NCBI GenBank assembly: GCA_014773175.1
Contig: VXCM01000784.1
Location: 1 to 64,000, forward strand
Length of the DNA: 64,000 nucleotides
Source of the DNA: Lucifuga dentata
Taxonomy: Eukaryota; Chordata; Actinopteri; Ophidiiformes; Bythitidae
Direction: 5' to 3'
In this document: positions 11,567-22,635 of the stretch, one piece after another
Layout of the letters: each line of letters begins with the position of its first letter
Position numbering within the stretch: the first letter of the stretch is position 1
Notes under the pieces: model-generated
What the model saw: only the letters and a program-made list of their open reading frames with translations
Told to the model about the DNA's origin: nothing
The model's database searches: none
Position numbers and translations under genes: made by a program

Positions 11567-11865
11567 ACAGGAACATCTGTGTGTGAGTTTGCAAGAATAT
11601 GCTAATTTACATTTATGCCTCTCTGCACTGTAAGCATTTCCACTACTCATAGAGTAAGCTTCTTTTCTGTGGAAACTTTAGCTTTTATAAACGAGAAAGC
11701 TTTCCTGCTCCCCTTATCCATGTACAATCTAACCTCACGGGAACCTCCTCCTGCACTCTTCATGGCGAAAATAAAAAAAAGTTTGTGCACAAAACTTTCT
11801 TAAGTGTTTTGGATAGTTGAGCTGAGAACATTGTGTCTAATTTGAAGGAAATGTGTATGTGTGAA

Positions 11866-11867
<2 letters not shown>

Positions 11868-11897
<30 letters not shown>
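11868..11897. repeat. (TG)n microsatellite
   Basis: About 30 bases of TG repeat. Confidence 0.9.
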
Positions 11898-11900
<3 letters not shown>

Positions 11901-11936
11901 TGTGTCTTTATCTGTTTGTGGTTGAGAGCTTGAAGG

Positions 11937-12069
11937 CACACCCCGTTGTTGGCAAATTACCCGAAGCAACATGGTGTGGGGAAGAAGTGGTGGGAGGGAG
12001 GGNCACACCCCGTTGTTGGCAAATTACCCGAAGCAACATGGTGTGGGGAAGAAGTGGTGGGAGGGAGGG
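11937..12069. other. Assembly artefact: 66-base segment duplicated around a single N
   Basis: Bases 11937-12002 and 12004-12069 are identical and separated by one N at 12003. This is best read as one genomic copy at an unmerged contig join. Confidence 0.85.
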
Positions 12070-12315
12070 AAGGAGAGGTGAAGAAAGGGATTTAGGGAGG
12101 AGATGAGAAAAGGAAAGACAGAAGAGGGATCATTTGAAACCCCAGGTCTTATCAAACATTGTTAGTGCACCCTACTGCCTCTCATTTACAATCAACTTTT
12201 TTTTTGTTTTTCCATCAAGACATATAGGCACAACAGAGAGAAACACATTAGGAGAAGGAGAGATTGTTACATAATAATACAGTATATTAGTAACAGGAAA
12301 AGTAAGGAAAATAAT

Positions 12316-12316
<1 letters not shown>

Positions 12317-12381
<65 letters not shown>
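12317..12381. repeat. (CTAT)n / (GATA)n microsatellite
   Basis: About sixteen perfect tetranucleotide units. Confidence 0.97.
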
Positions 12382-12747
12382 ATATTAAACTCACACACAC
12401 GTACACGTACACACAGACCTATGTAAGATTATACGTAGAACAGATACACTCATAGAGTTGGACACACTTGCACTCACTTCATAGGTAATACACACAGGTA
12501 TTAGGGAAAGGCCTGTTATTAATATAACATGGAAGTAACAAGGGACTATCCTAGAATACATAACATCACCTTACCATCACTTCTATTGCTCCCCAGTGAT
12601 TTGATACTGTTTTACAAATCAGCAAGCTCTGAAATGGAAATGTGTGTGTTGCAGTGTCAGTGTGTGTGTAGATTGGTGCGGATTAACATAAAGCATGTTA
12701 GCTTATGTTGGTATTTTTCCCTGTTGCAGCGTGTGTTTTGTGTGTTT

Positions 12748-12783
12748 TGTGGTCCAGAACACACTTTTGTGTTCTGGACCACA
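12748..12783. repeat. Perfect hairpin, 16-bp arms, 4-base loop
   Basis: Arms TGTGGTCCAGAACACA and its exact complement flank CTTT. There is no transposon context. The bases just after it (CATTTAGCAGAC) resemble the tail of tRNA-SINE/L2 families. Confidence 0.9.
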
Positions 12784-12897
12784 TGCATTTAGCAGACATT
12801 AAAAATCTTACATGTGCTTTTCCATGGGAAATGCAATGCAAGCATTCTAGATTCGGTGTGTCATGTATGCTTAAATGAAATGCAGTCTGAAATATTT

Positions 12898-12933
12898 ATG
12901 ACTCATATGTTTGAAATGACTCATATGTTTGAA
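12898..12933. repeat. Tandem duplication of an 18-base unit
   Basis: ATGACTCATATGTTTGAA occurs twice in direct tandem with no mismatch. Confidence 0.95.
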
Positions 12934-13036
12934 ATATTAGAAAGACAACTGTATTATAAATCATGATGGGCAAAACAAACTAGCACTCTCCAGGGGTATT
13001 GATGTATCAAAGTTACTCTCCACTTTTCTCACTTTT

Positions 13037-13086
13037 CTTCTTCTTCTTTTTTTTTTTTTTTTTTTTNTTTTTTTTTTTTTTTTTTT
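13037..13086. other. Poly(T) tract with single-N assembly gap
   Basis: T runs flank the N at 13067. Confidence 0.9.
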
Positions 13087-13762
13087 GTTACATTTTTGCA
13101 GCTCCAAGAGCCACTTGTGTTTTGTGGCTGCTCCCTATGGTGCTTGCTGTCCATGGTTCTGAATTTTATTTATACCAGCATTTACAGTATAGTCAGAGAG
13201 GCATAATGGATAACAGAAAGTTGGATAGACAGAGGATAAGGGAGGGAGAGAAGCAGAGAAAGGCACAAAACAGCACTGGCAGGACAAAATGGGTGATTTA
13301 TAGAAAATCAGTGGAATATTTTAAGCATTAAGCTGACACTCCTAAGTAGAGGGTCTTAAACCAAATGAGTGGGTTGGGGTTTAGTGTTTTGCTCAGAAAT
13401 ATATTGACATTGCATGGTGGAAACATGCCAAAAAAAAAAAAAAAAAANAAAAAAAAAAAAAAAAAGGGCAACATATTTGTGACCTGCTGCTAAAGGGATG
13501 ATGTCCAACACCTTGTTCACAGGAGGTTACACACTGACAACTCTGCTATAGCATGAAACAAATTCACTCACAGAAAAAGGAGAAATGTGAGACAGAAAGG
13601 TGAAGTGTAAGATTTAAGTTAGGTAACAGTTAAATATTGATTTTGAGATGAGGAGGAGAACATGATGAAGAGCAGGAAGAGATGAATTGAGGCAAAGAGA
13701 GTAGAAGATTGCTACTATAAAATGTCTGGTCTTGATGAATGTCTGACTTACCTGCCTCTCTC

Positions 13763-13825
<63 letters not shown>

Positions 13826-14905
13826 AAGCTCTGAAATCCTTTTTTGTACTGAAAAAAAGTCATTTTTATCTTCATGGTGATTGTGACATGGTGACAGACA
13901 AGAAATGGTTATGGTCATATTTGTTGAAAAATAGTGATGTAATTCAACAATTCAACATGGGAAAAGGCACCATACAGTATTTACGTAATGTTAATCAGTC
14001 TCATTTCTCAGTGTTCACACATTCTTCCTCTCCTTGGCTTTAATGTGACACATTATAAAAACAGAAATTAGATGCATAATGTCCTCTTTTAGAGGAAAAA
14101 AATCACTACCCAAAATGAATAAATTTACATATTATGTTATTTAGTCTCATGAAGGTGCCCTGCATATATCCCACTATCTTATATGCTGTATATTTTATAG
14201 ACCCCCATTTATTTTTTAAGTTTTGTTTGCATAAATAAGAAACTGTCACTCTCCAATCAGTGTGGCAGTAATGTTGACATGCAGAGACACAACAGAGTGA
14301 TGGCAAATGTGCAGTGTCTCTTTTTTTTCTACTAGCATGCTCATACAGTTTCTTGTCTTACAGCCCTAGAGGCTGGAATGCAGTTCTCATTTTAAAAAGT
14401 AATTTGACATGGTTTGGTTTTAGCAAAAAAAGGGATGTGTTTCCTAATTTCATTTAGACCGTACAAATTGCTAAATGTCCTTAGAGGTGACTGTTGAAAT
14501 ACAATGACTGAGATGAAAAGCTGTATGACAATTCAAACCATGAAAGAAAGCCCAACAACACAGAGAAATTTTAAAAAGACAAGGCATCCAAGAGAACTTT
14601 CATAACAAAATAAGTTTCTTCTTTCAGTCCTATAAAGAATCTACATGACTGCAGATGTTGCATCATTTTGCTTGTTGATCTCATAGTCCACCTTACCCTC
14701 ACTCCTGAGCTAGACTCCATGCCACTGCCTTCCTTCACCTGAGATGGTAACTCACTCTCAACCCTGTTTGACAATCTTATTAAAAGAAAGGTGGCATAAC
14801 ACATCAATGACATGCCTGACTAAGGCCCTGGGAGAGGGCTTCAGTCTTTTCATGCACTGCTTCAATGTAATTTTGCCTTGGTGCCAGAAATTCTCTACCC
14901 AATAG

Positions 14906-14910
<5 letters not shown>
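13087..14910. other. Noncoding DNA with poly(A) gap and a (CT)n tract
   Basis: A poly(A) run with an N at 13448 lies at 13431-13465, and a long (CT)n microsatellite lies at 13755-13825. No gene recognised. Confidence 0.6.
13755..13825. repeat. (CT)n microsatellite
   Basis: About 70 bases of CT repeat with few interruptions. Confidence 0.95.

Positions 14911-14937
<27 letters not shown>
14911..14937. repeat. Poly(T) tract
   Basis: 27 consecutive T; on the minus strand this is a poly(A) run. Confidence 0.9.
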
Positions 14938-15439
14938 ATGGTGAGGGGCATCACTCATCCTTGAAACTCAGAAATGGTTAAACCATTTTGAACTGTTTCC
15001 TTCTTGGTAATTGTGGTACTATTACTTGAAATCCACTTCTACCACTCGGACTAAAAGAGAAAGCAATAAATCAGTACAGCACAATTCCAAAATTGATTGC
15101 AAAATGTGTGCATATCCTAAAATGAGAAATCAGAGGAAGACTTCAATTTCTGATTCAGTCTGCCCATTCAGACGGAAAAGGAGTTTGGGTGAAGAAGCAG
15201 AAAACAACTCTTTAATAGACTGCTGTGTGGTGGTGTGATAGATCTGGTGAATGCCCACAGAAATGCTTTGGTGTAATTTGCACAAGTTGCTTAAATCTTT
15301 CCAATCACCTTCTCAAACTCCAAATTTCATTTAGTTTGCCTTTTTTTTTAAATTGCTTTCTTTTTCTTCTTTTCTCTCTCTCTCCCCTGTCCCCCCANCA
15401 CCCCCTATCCCATTTTCTTCTCTCCTTATTACCCATCCT

Positions 15440-15545
15440 AATGATAGTCGGTCTTCACAGAGGCCCTGATGGCAGTAAGCGCTGATCGTTATATTTAGAT
15501 CTAATTAAAGATCATTATAATCTATCAGCACAATGGAGACCAGGC
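15440..15545. promoter_or_regulatory. Candidate conserved noncoding element
   Basis: High-complexity sequence with clustered homeodomain-type TAAT/ATTA cores and several GATC-containing words (around CTAATTAAAGATCATTATAA), bounded by low-complexity DNA. This is the look of a vertebrate developmental enhancer. Conservation cannot be tested here. A single N lies at 15398 just upstream. Confidence 0.25.
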
Positions 15546-17761
15546 TGTGATAGAGAAAGAGGAAGGGGCATAGGAGGGAAGGGGAGAGGGAGGGAATGAA
15601 GGGGAGAAACAAAGAAAGATAGACTGAGGTTCAGTGCAGGAGTTAGAGAACTTGCGTGTCTCTCAGTCAATGACAACCCCCCCACACACCCTCCACCGGC
15701 CCATATTGTTCCCTAACTACCCCCTTGAATTCCCAATTATCAAAATGTGATTATAACACATTACAATGATTACTTCCCTTGTACAGGGAGAAGAGCAAAG
15801 AAGAATAAAAAGCAGAGAAAGTATTGAATAATGAAAAGTGTGTGAGAATATGCTCCTGAGTATGATTACTGATGAGAGGGAGAGATTCTTTGTCTGGTAT
15901 TAACTTGTAATTGGATTAACATGGGTAACATAGTCATTTAAAAACTATATCAGTGTAATATTTGACATCAAACACAAGTTTTATAATAAAGAACCATTAA
16001 TGATATGAATTAAAGGATAGGAAAAGTTGTATGATTCTCCCTGGGCCACAGTCAAACACTGCTGGTGTGGTACAAGACTGGAAATAAGATAACTAGATTA
16101 GGCAAGATGAAAAATTGTACAGCTAATAGTAAAACATAAAATAGCACATCTTAAAAGATGTCATAAAATTAGAGTACATGTAGGATTCCCAATTTTCTCT
16201 TGAAGAGAATTTACGAATGCTTCCTACACCTACTCACTACCTACATAGATGTTGAACTGCATTTATAGAAAAATAGAGAAGTGGAGAAATTTGCCAATTT
16301 TTTTGTAAGTATTACATGTTTGGCATGGAATCTCATTAAAAGGAGTAAAAATGAGGAATAATTTCACTGGCCATGTCTCAGGCATTCTTATCAATATTGG
16401 CTCTTGCCCGTAGCTTCATGGAGCTTATCAGGGCCACAGCCAAGTATTTTTCCCCTTCTAATCCCAAATTGAGGCTTTATTACTTTACTTGAAACTTTGA
16501 GCCACACAAGAATACTGACAAAACAGTTTTAATTGAAATTCAACACACTTGTTCATTCACTAAAATTGTGGCAATGTCGCTTTTCATGTTCTAATAGTAG
16601 CAGTATCACGATGTTAATTCCTGCAGACAGTTGTTGGTGCTGATAGGAACTAAGGTATCTTATTAAACACACCCATGCATGTGCATGCACACACACACAC
16701 ATACACACACACACCTCCAAATCACCTGTAGATTTGATTCTGTGAACCCTGGCATCAGTTCTGTTTGCTGACATCTAATATCCTCCTTTATTTAACCATT
16801 GAAAATTAATTCTTCATGCCCCTTCCTTGTTCACCTATTACCAGTGAATTATACAAATGTATGCCAGTTTGTCATGCTAATCATGTGTGTGTGTGTCTGT
16901 GTGCTTATGCTTATGCGTGCTTATGTCTTTCAGTGCATCATGTTTATGTGACTGTGTAAGTGACTGGTTGTAGAACTCATGCTGTGGCTGGATGCTTGGC
17001 TTGGTTTAATTATGCAGAAGCAGCCTGCTTACTTTGCACTTGTGCAACTAAATCTCACTTTCATTAAGGTCAGTTCCTGCTGTGGATTTTTGACTTACTC
17101 TCTGCCCTCTTCTGTTCTCTCTGCTGTTCTCGCTTGCTTATCACTCATTTCCTCTGTCTCACCTTCTCTATTACTCACTCAGTCTGCTAGTGTGCATGTG
17201 TATAGTTGCATTTGTGTGTATGTGTGTAGATCTCTATGAATTCCATTGCTCTTATCAGTACCCTGAGGCTAAATGCATAAAACAAGGCCAGGAGAATGAG
17301 TGTATAAAAAGACAAGGTTAAATACTAAAATATAGACTACTCATACATATTTGTACTACTTTTGCTTTATCAGTCAGCACTCACAAACAGCAGTGAATGC
17401 TCCAGAAGCAAACTGTCAGAAGACCATGTGCTCAGAGGGAGCGATATGCCAAAGAGAACGGTTTAGAGGTTACATATAAGAGGCTAGGCTGTCGCTGAGC
17501 TGAGAAAGCAGAGGTTAGGAAGGGTAATAACATAATTGTGCAGTTAATTGGGTTTAGAATATGAAACTTCTAGGGACAGGCTGTAGATGGAGGAAATAAA
17601 AGTAATTTGAGTTGAAGTACAGAGAGAGGAATGTTACAATTCAATCATGCACCTCTCTAAATTACGAGCTCATATCACAAAAGTCCTTTAAAACTGCCTT
17701 AAAATACATTAATTTAGGAGTGATTGATAAGTTTTCATAAGCCAGTGTTCCTTTCCCCATT
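15546..17761. other. Unassigned noncoding DNA
   Basis: A purine-rich stretch at 15545-15630, a short (CA)n at 16688-16713 and several TG-rich bits near 16885-16925. No gene recognised. Confidence 0.5.
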
Positions 17762-17817
17762 CAGCCATATGGGGAATGCGTGACCCTTACCAAGGTCACA
17801 CATTCCCCATATGGCTG
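17762..17817. repeat. Long hairpin, 24-bp arms, 8-base loop
   Basis: Arm 17762-17785 pairs with 17794-17817 with one mismatch (G.T at the GCG/CAC position). Arms contain CCATATGGGGAATG. The loop is CTTACCAA. There are no target-site duplications or repeat context. Confidence 0.92.
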
Positions 17818-18013
17818 CTTATGTTGTTCTTTGTGCAATCTTAGTTTCTAGTTACAGAGAATGACAACAATATAAGTAGACAGCAATTTTTACATCCAGC
17901 AACACCCTTCTATGATCACTTCTTTTACACAGATTCCATTATTTCCCCATGGCTTTAGTTACACATACTGTAACACCATGTGAGAAGAAAAAGCAATGAC
18001 AAGAGCACTTTTG

Positions 18014-18022
<9 letters not shown>

Positions 18023-18051
<29 letters not shown>

Positions 18052-18385
18052 GGAAAACAACAGCTTGGAGCTCTTTCTGAAAAAAAAGTTGCCCATTTTG
18101 TAATCTTTACTATCAGTGCAGACTGACTCTTTAGCAAGCTTTGACTTTAGCTTTTTTGACAAACAGAAGTTGAAGAAGGTGCCCCCATTGCAGAGAGACA
18201 CTTGCTGGTACATCACATCCTCTGTGGGAGAAATCATCACCGGGAGCTTATCAAACTAAGTTTGTCATATTCTGAAACCATAAGCACCAGCCTCTCAATA
18301 GAGTTACTTTTTGGTCCCCATAGTGTGTTCTCCCCATTGTGACTGCTCAGATGGTAAAAGAGTGCATCACATGAGCACTTCTTTT
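18023..18385 (-). pseudogene. Possible poly(A)-tailed retroposon or processed pseudogene
   Basis: Read on the minus strand, an open stretch from about 18385 contains NGENTLWGPKSNSIERLVL and SEYDKLSL. It stops near 18240, and an overlapping frame then continues with EDVMYQQVSLCNGG through a lysine-rich end into a poly(A) run at 18049-18023. Two adjoining open frames on one strand that run into an A tail suggest a retroposed coding fragment with a frameshift. No protein family is recognised. No target-site duplication was found, and no 3' UTR separates the open frame from the A tail, which weighs against an ordinary processed mRNA copy. Confidence 0.3.
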
Positions 18386-18400
18386 TTTTTAAGTTTAACC

Positions 18401-19999
18401 TTTTTCAAGTTTTTACAGCACTCTACTCTGCCAAAAAAAAACAAACAAAAAAAAAAACAAAAACAAAAATCTGTTATTCATGAACATACTGTTAGTGAAT
18501 TTTGAACTAGACACTTGAAGTACACTTGAAGTAACATTGCATCATTGCTATATAGCATATAGACAGTCTTTCTCACTCTCCACTTCTCCAGCCTCCACCT
18601 CTCATTAATACTTCAACAGGCAACTGATGCCTCGCATCATTCATCCTTTTTTTGTCCTCCTCTCTTCCCTCTGCCTCACTTGCTCCATCCATCTTTACTA
18701 ACAGGAACAGGGCATGCTGTCACACTCTTTGTTTCTCACCTCATGAATTTACGCTTATGACTTTTGTCTGCTTTTCTCATCACTCTCAGTATAGCTTTTC
18801 TCTCTTTTTCATGCCATCTCTGCTTGAGTATTCAGCTGGATTGTCAAAATCTCGCACTCCCTCCTCTTTGTCTTAGTGACAGTGTGAGTTAGAATAAAAT
18901 GAGAAAAAAACAAGATAAAGTTAAAAAGTGGTGTTTATGTTTGTTAATCATTAGAGCTGTAGCATTAGTTATTGTTCCCTTGGTAACATATTTAATGAAG
19001 GCAGGAATAGAGACAGAAAAGCATACACAGACATGCATGGACGCACACACACTGAAACACACAGTACATAAGTGCACAAACAAGCCTGCACATGGACATA
19101 CACAAAGACAAATGATTTGACAGTTAACAGACATGTTTGGATCAGTTCATTATGCGTGGGAAGGATAAAGGGAAATCTCAAGAAAAGCTTAATCTAATTA
19201 GTAGCAATTTGCTGTGTTTTTAGATCTGGCAGAAAAAGACACATTCTAAATTGTAACAACAATATGCAGTGCCTTTGTAACTTTAGTTTACATTGAGTTA
19301 ACAGCATGATAGAGGTTTGTCACAGTGCAGGAGGTAAGATTTAAAACATATGAACTCATCTGTACTCAGTGGTTATTAGACAGATTGACTTAGATGATAA
19401 AGAAGGAGAGCGAACGAAACAGACAAGGAAAACTGACAGAAAGAGAAATGTGGAATTGTACTCCAGTGTGGATATGAAGAAACAGATTTAAAAAAAAAAA
19501 AAAAGGGACCAGACAAAACTGAAGAATGAGTGAATAAATGGAATAAAAGGGAAGTAACATCAAAAAGAGGAAGGTAACGTGTGGGAATGAGAGATGGGGA
19601 GAGAAGGGTCATGCCACCAGAAAATGAATTTAAGTCTGTGTTTTTTTATGAACAAGCCATTAAAGAGTAAATATATGACAGCCCAAATGGGCTATTGGAG
19701 CTCCCCTTGTACATGATGGATGGAATTAAAGTAATTGCCTCTGTGTGTTTAAATCAATTATGGAACACCACTTCACAGAAGAGTGATAAATTGCAGAAGA
19801 TTCCTGTCAACAGTCCCGTGTCTGTTTGTGTGCATGTGTGCTCTCATTTCACATACTCTTCCTCCTCTTCCACAATCCCAAGAGTTGATGACCTTTCCTG
19901 GGAATTATCTTTCCTATTTATTTCACTTCATTGCGGCATGTGGGATGAACAGTATCAGTAAGATTCCAAATAGCTGTCCTTATCATATCTATGCATGCA
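18401..19999. other. Unassigned noncoding DNA
   Basis: Pyrimidine-rich patches at 18555-18850, an A-rich patch near 18435-18466 and a short A run near 19490. No gene recognised. Confidence 0.5.
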
Positions 20000-20002
20000 T
20001 GT

Positions 20003-20076
<74 letters not shown>
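20000..20076. repeat. Compound (TG)n(GA)n microsatellite
   Basis: About 40 bases of TG repeat pass directly into about 33 bases of GA repeat. Confidence 0.95.
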
Positions 20077-20078
<2 letters not shown>

Positions 20079-20858
20079 CTGTGCATGCAGAAAGTCACTG
20101 GGTTTGCATGTGGATTTGTGCAAATGCCTGCTTGTGCAAATGCCTACATTTTGAGTACCTGTATGGAATGGCTTTGAATGTCTTCATTCAGTTCAGTGAG
20201 TTTCATATTTGAAATGATTGTGTCCTGAGGGCAGGGCCCAGATGACACAGGCATTTCAAACTAAACCTCAATGGATGCAAACCACTTCAGCTTAGAAATA
20301 ATGTCCACTACAAGTCCTGAGAGCTGCAGTGTTGGGAGTTAAGCCTTGATCTTTTGCCAGCATGGCAACAAGCAATCAGTAATATAACTAGTCAGTGTTT
20401 CAGTCTATGTCCATTCCATTTGAAAATTATTTTCATTTGACAGGCACACAACTTCTTGCTGATTTTTATTTAATAAGGTTACACAGGAGTCATCCGGTTA
20501 ACAGGGTGACTGTGTGAGGATATAGTATTTGACAGTTTGGTCAAGGGGTTTTTCATTATTTTAGTTTATCTGTCGTGATTTTCATTTCAGAGTACCGGGA
20601 CATTTTTGGGAGTACTGGAGCCTCTCATAAATTTTCTGTACTCCACTGCAGAACAATGCAGAGGAAAAAACAATAGCAAAGCTTGCAAACAGACAAATTA
20701 AATCAGGGGACCATGTATTTACATACATGCATTTATATAATGGTCCCCACCCCCACCCCGGACCTGACCCAATAACCAGCCAATGGTGATCAACACATGG
20801 ATAAGGGGAGTACTGGCACCTTTTTTTGTTCACTTCAAGCACTGTTTTTAGGTAGATC

Positions 20859-21431
20859 TTAAAGGACCATACTGATGATTTTGCATGTTTGAGTCCAATA
20901 AATACAGTATAATCTGCATACACATTACAGTACTGCCACCCATTTTCCAAAACACACTACTGGAGCACTAACTTTTTTAAAACTTTTTTCCCTACCTTTC
21001 AGACCTGCCATTGGTTTCAGTTCATTCCAGTATATATGAAAATCAACTTGTAGTATGTACTTGAAACATGCTTGAGATAAATAATCCATCTAGTGAATAA
21101 AACATCTATTAAATTATTACCCAGAAAAAAAATGTATGTCTCCTGGGACTATATTCCCACCAGGGAATATAGTCCCAAGAAAAGACTGCTTTTGCTGAGA
21201 AATTATAAAAGATGAAGCCTTTCAATCATGCATAAGTGTTAGCAGATGAAACACTGAATTTTAAGGTGGGTGTATCACCTGAACGTTTGATTTTGAAAGA
21301 TTAAGGGAGCTGGCAAAATAACACAACAACAAAAATATGGTTTTACATTTTGGAAGATAATTGGCAGTAACGTGTATGTGATTAGTACTTGTTAAGCTCA
21401 AACATGCAAAATCATCAGTGTGGTCCTTTAA
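20859..21431. mobile_element. Palindromic TTAA-flanked MITE, copy A (complete)
   Basis: It is bounded by TTAA on both sides. The 31-base termini (AGGACCATACTGATGATTTT onward, to GTTTGAG) are inverted repeats with one mismatch, and inverted similarity continues inwards to the TTTTCCAAAA / TTTTGGAAGA blocks. It carries no coding capacity. A perfect internal stem of 14 bp with a 4-base loop lies at 21145-21176 (GGGACTATATTCCC / ACCA). TTAA target preference is shared by piggyBac and Kolobok superfamilies, so it is probably a non-autonomous derivative of one of these. It has related copies at 31670, 40658 and 63256. Confidence 0.85.
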
Positions 21432-22456
21432 GATGATTTGTTTGCCTATGCATATTCAGTAGCCACGTTACACTTGAATTGTTGCTAACATTAAGTATTT
21501 GTTTGCTTGTATATCTGGTAACAAGACCAAAACTTATCTTGGTTTTGGGAATGTCCATTACACTTCATTCAGACTTACTCAAGTAACAAACCACAATATC
21601 TCCTGGTGAAGACCAGTCGGTTTAGTGATTCAGTGAACTGGTTCTCAGGTTAACTTCGATTAAGCCATAGTGAGTTAAAAAGTCATTTTGTTTAGGCAAG
21701 TTCCATTGATTCAGACACTCATGTATCTAACTGCAGTGCTTCATTCATGATTCATCAACTTAGTATTTTGGTTTCTGCTCAAGAGTATTTTAATGAACCC
21801 GCATTTCACAACACCAATTCAGCTCTATACTGTAGAGTCAGCCTGTGTGAGAGTGCATAGGCTAGAGAGCCACCAATGGATGGCTATATACAGTACATTA
21901 CATCAAGAAAGGCTTCCTTACAGAGGAAGTGACAGCTGCTACACAAACTGTAGATGGCCGAAGCTAAATAAATATATGTTCTTTTCAGTGTCAATCTTTG
22001 ACTGTTCTGCTTAATCTCGGGGGTGAGGTGCTATGAAAGAAAGTGATATAAAGTTCCTGAACCTCTTTCATTTCACAATATAACTGGAGTAACGGCAATT
22101 AGCTTACGTGACTCACTGGAACTCTACAACCAGTTTGCTAGCTGAAGTCTACCTCTCTGCCTACTTGGTTTAGCAAATGCAAACTAAATTCACCACATGT
22201 TAGTAAATGTGCATACCCCTTGCATCTTTGATTGATACCAATCACAAATAAGTTCACTATTTATGCCTCAGAAAATCTGATCAACAAACTGTCAAAATCT
22301 GGTTAGAAACAAAATCTTTCTCAAGCCCAACAGAGCTCAGTGGCAATGATCTAGTGGCCCTCTGATTTGCTCAGTGACCTTTGGTTTGCTCAGTGACCAT
22401 TACATGGCTGGTATTGTGTCCTTTCACACATTCTTTTTCTTTACCTCAGCCTGTTT

Positions 22457-22462
<6 letters not shown>
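21432..22462. other. Unassigned noncoding DNA
   Basis: Unique sequence; no gene or repeat recognised. Confidence 0.5.

Positions 22463-22515
<53 letters not shown>
22463..22515. repeat. (TG)n microsatellite
   Basis: About 52 bases of TG repeat. Confidence 0.95.
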
Positions 22516-22522
<7 letters not shown>

Positions 22523-22582
22523 CATTCATGGAAGCGGCTTTAGTCCTCAGAGCTGCTCCGCTGGCTGCAATTCAAGCCAAAC

Positions 22583-22586
<4 letters not shown>

Positions 22587-22632
<46 letters not shown>
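22587..22632. repeat. (TC)n microsatellite
   Basis: About 46 bases of TC repeat. Confidence 0.95.

Positions 22633-22635
<3 letters not shown>

Noticed and set aside
11937..12069. Real tandem duplication
   Set aside because: The identical copies are separated by exactly one N, a pattern repeated at six other joins, so assembly artefact is the better explanation.
12317..12381. Possible CRISPR-like array
   Set aside because: A simple CTAT tetranucleotide repeat without spacers; nothing else here has repeat-spacer structure.
13100..13331. Exon after TTTTTGCAG near 13100
   Set aside because: The acceptor tract is an assembly-gap poly(T), and no donor or recognisable peptide follows.
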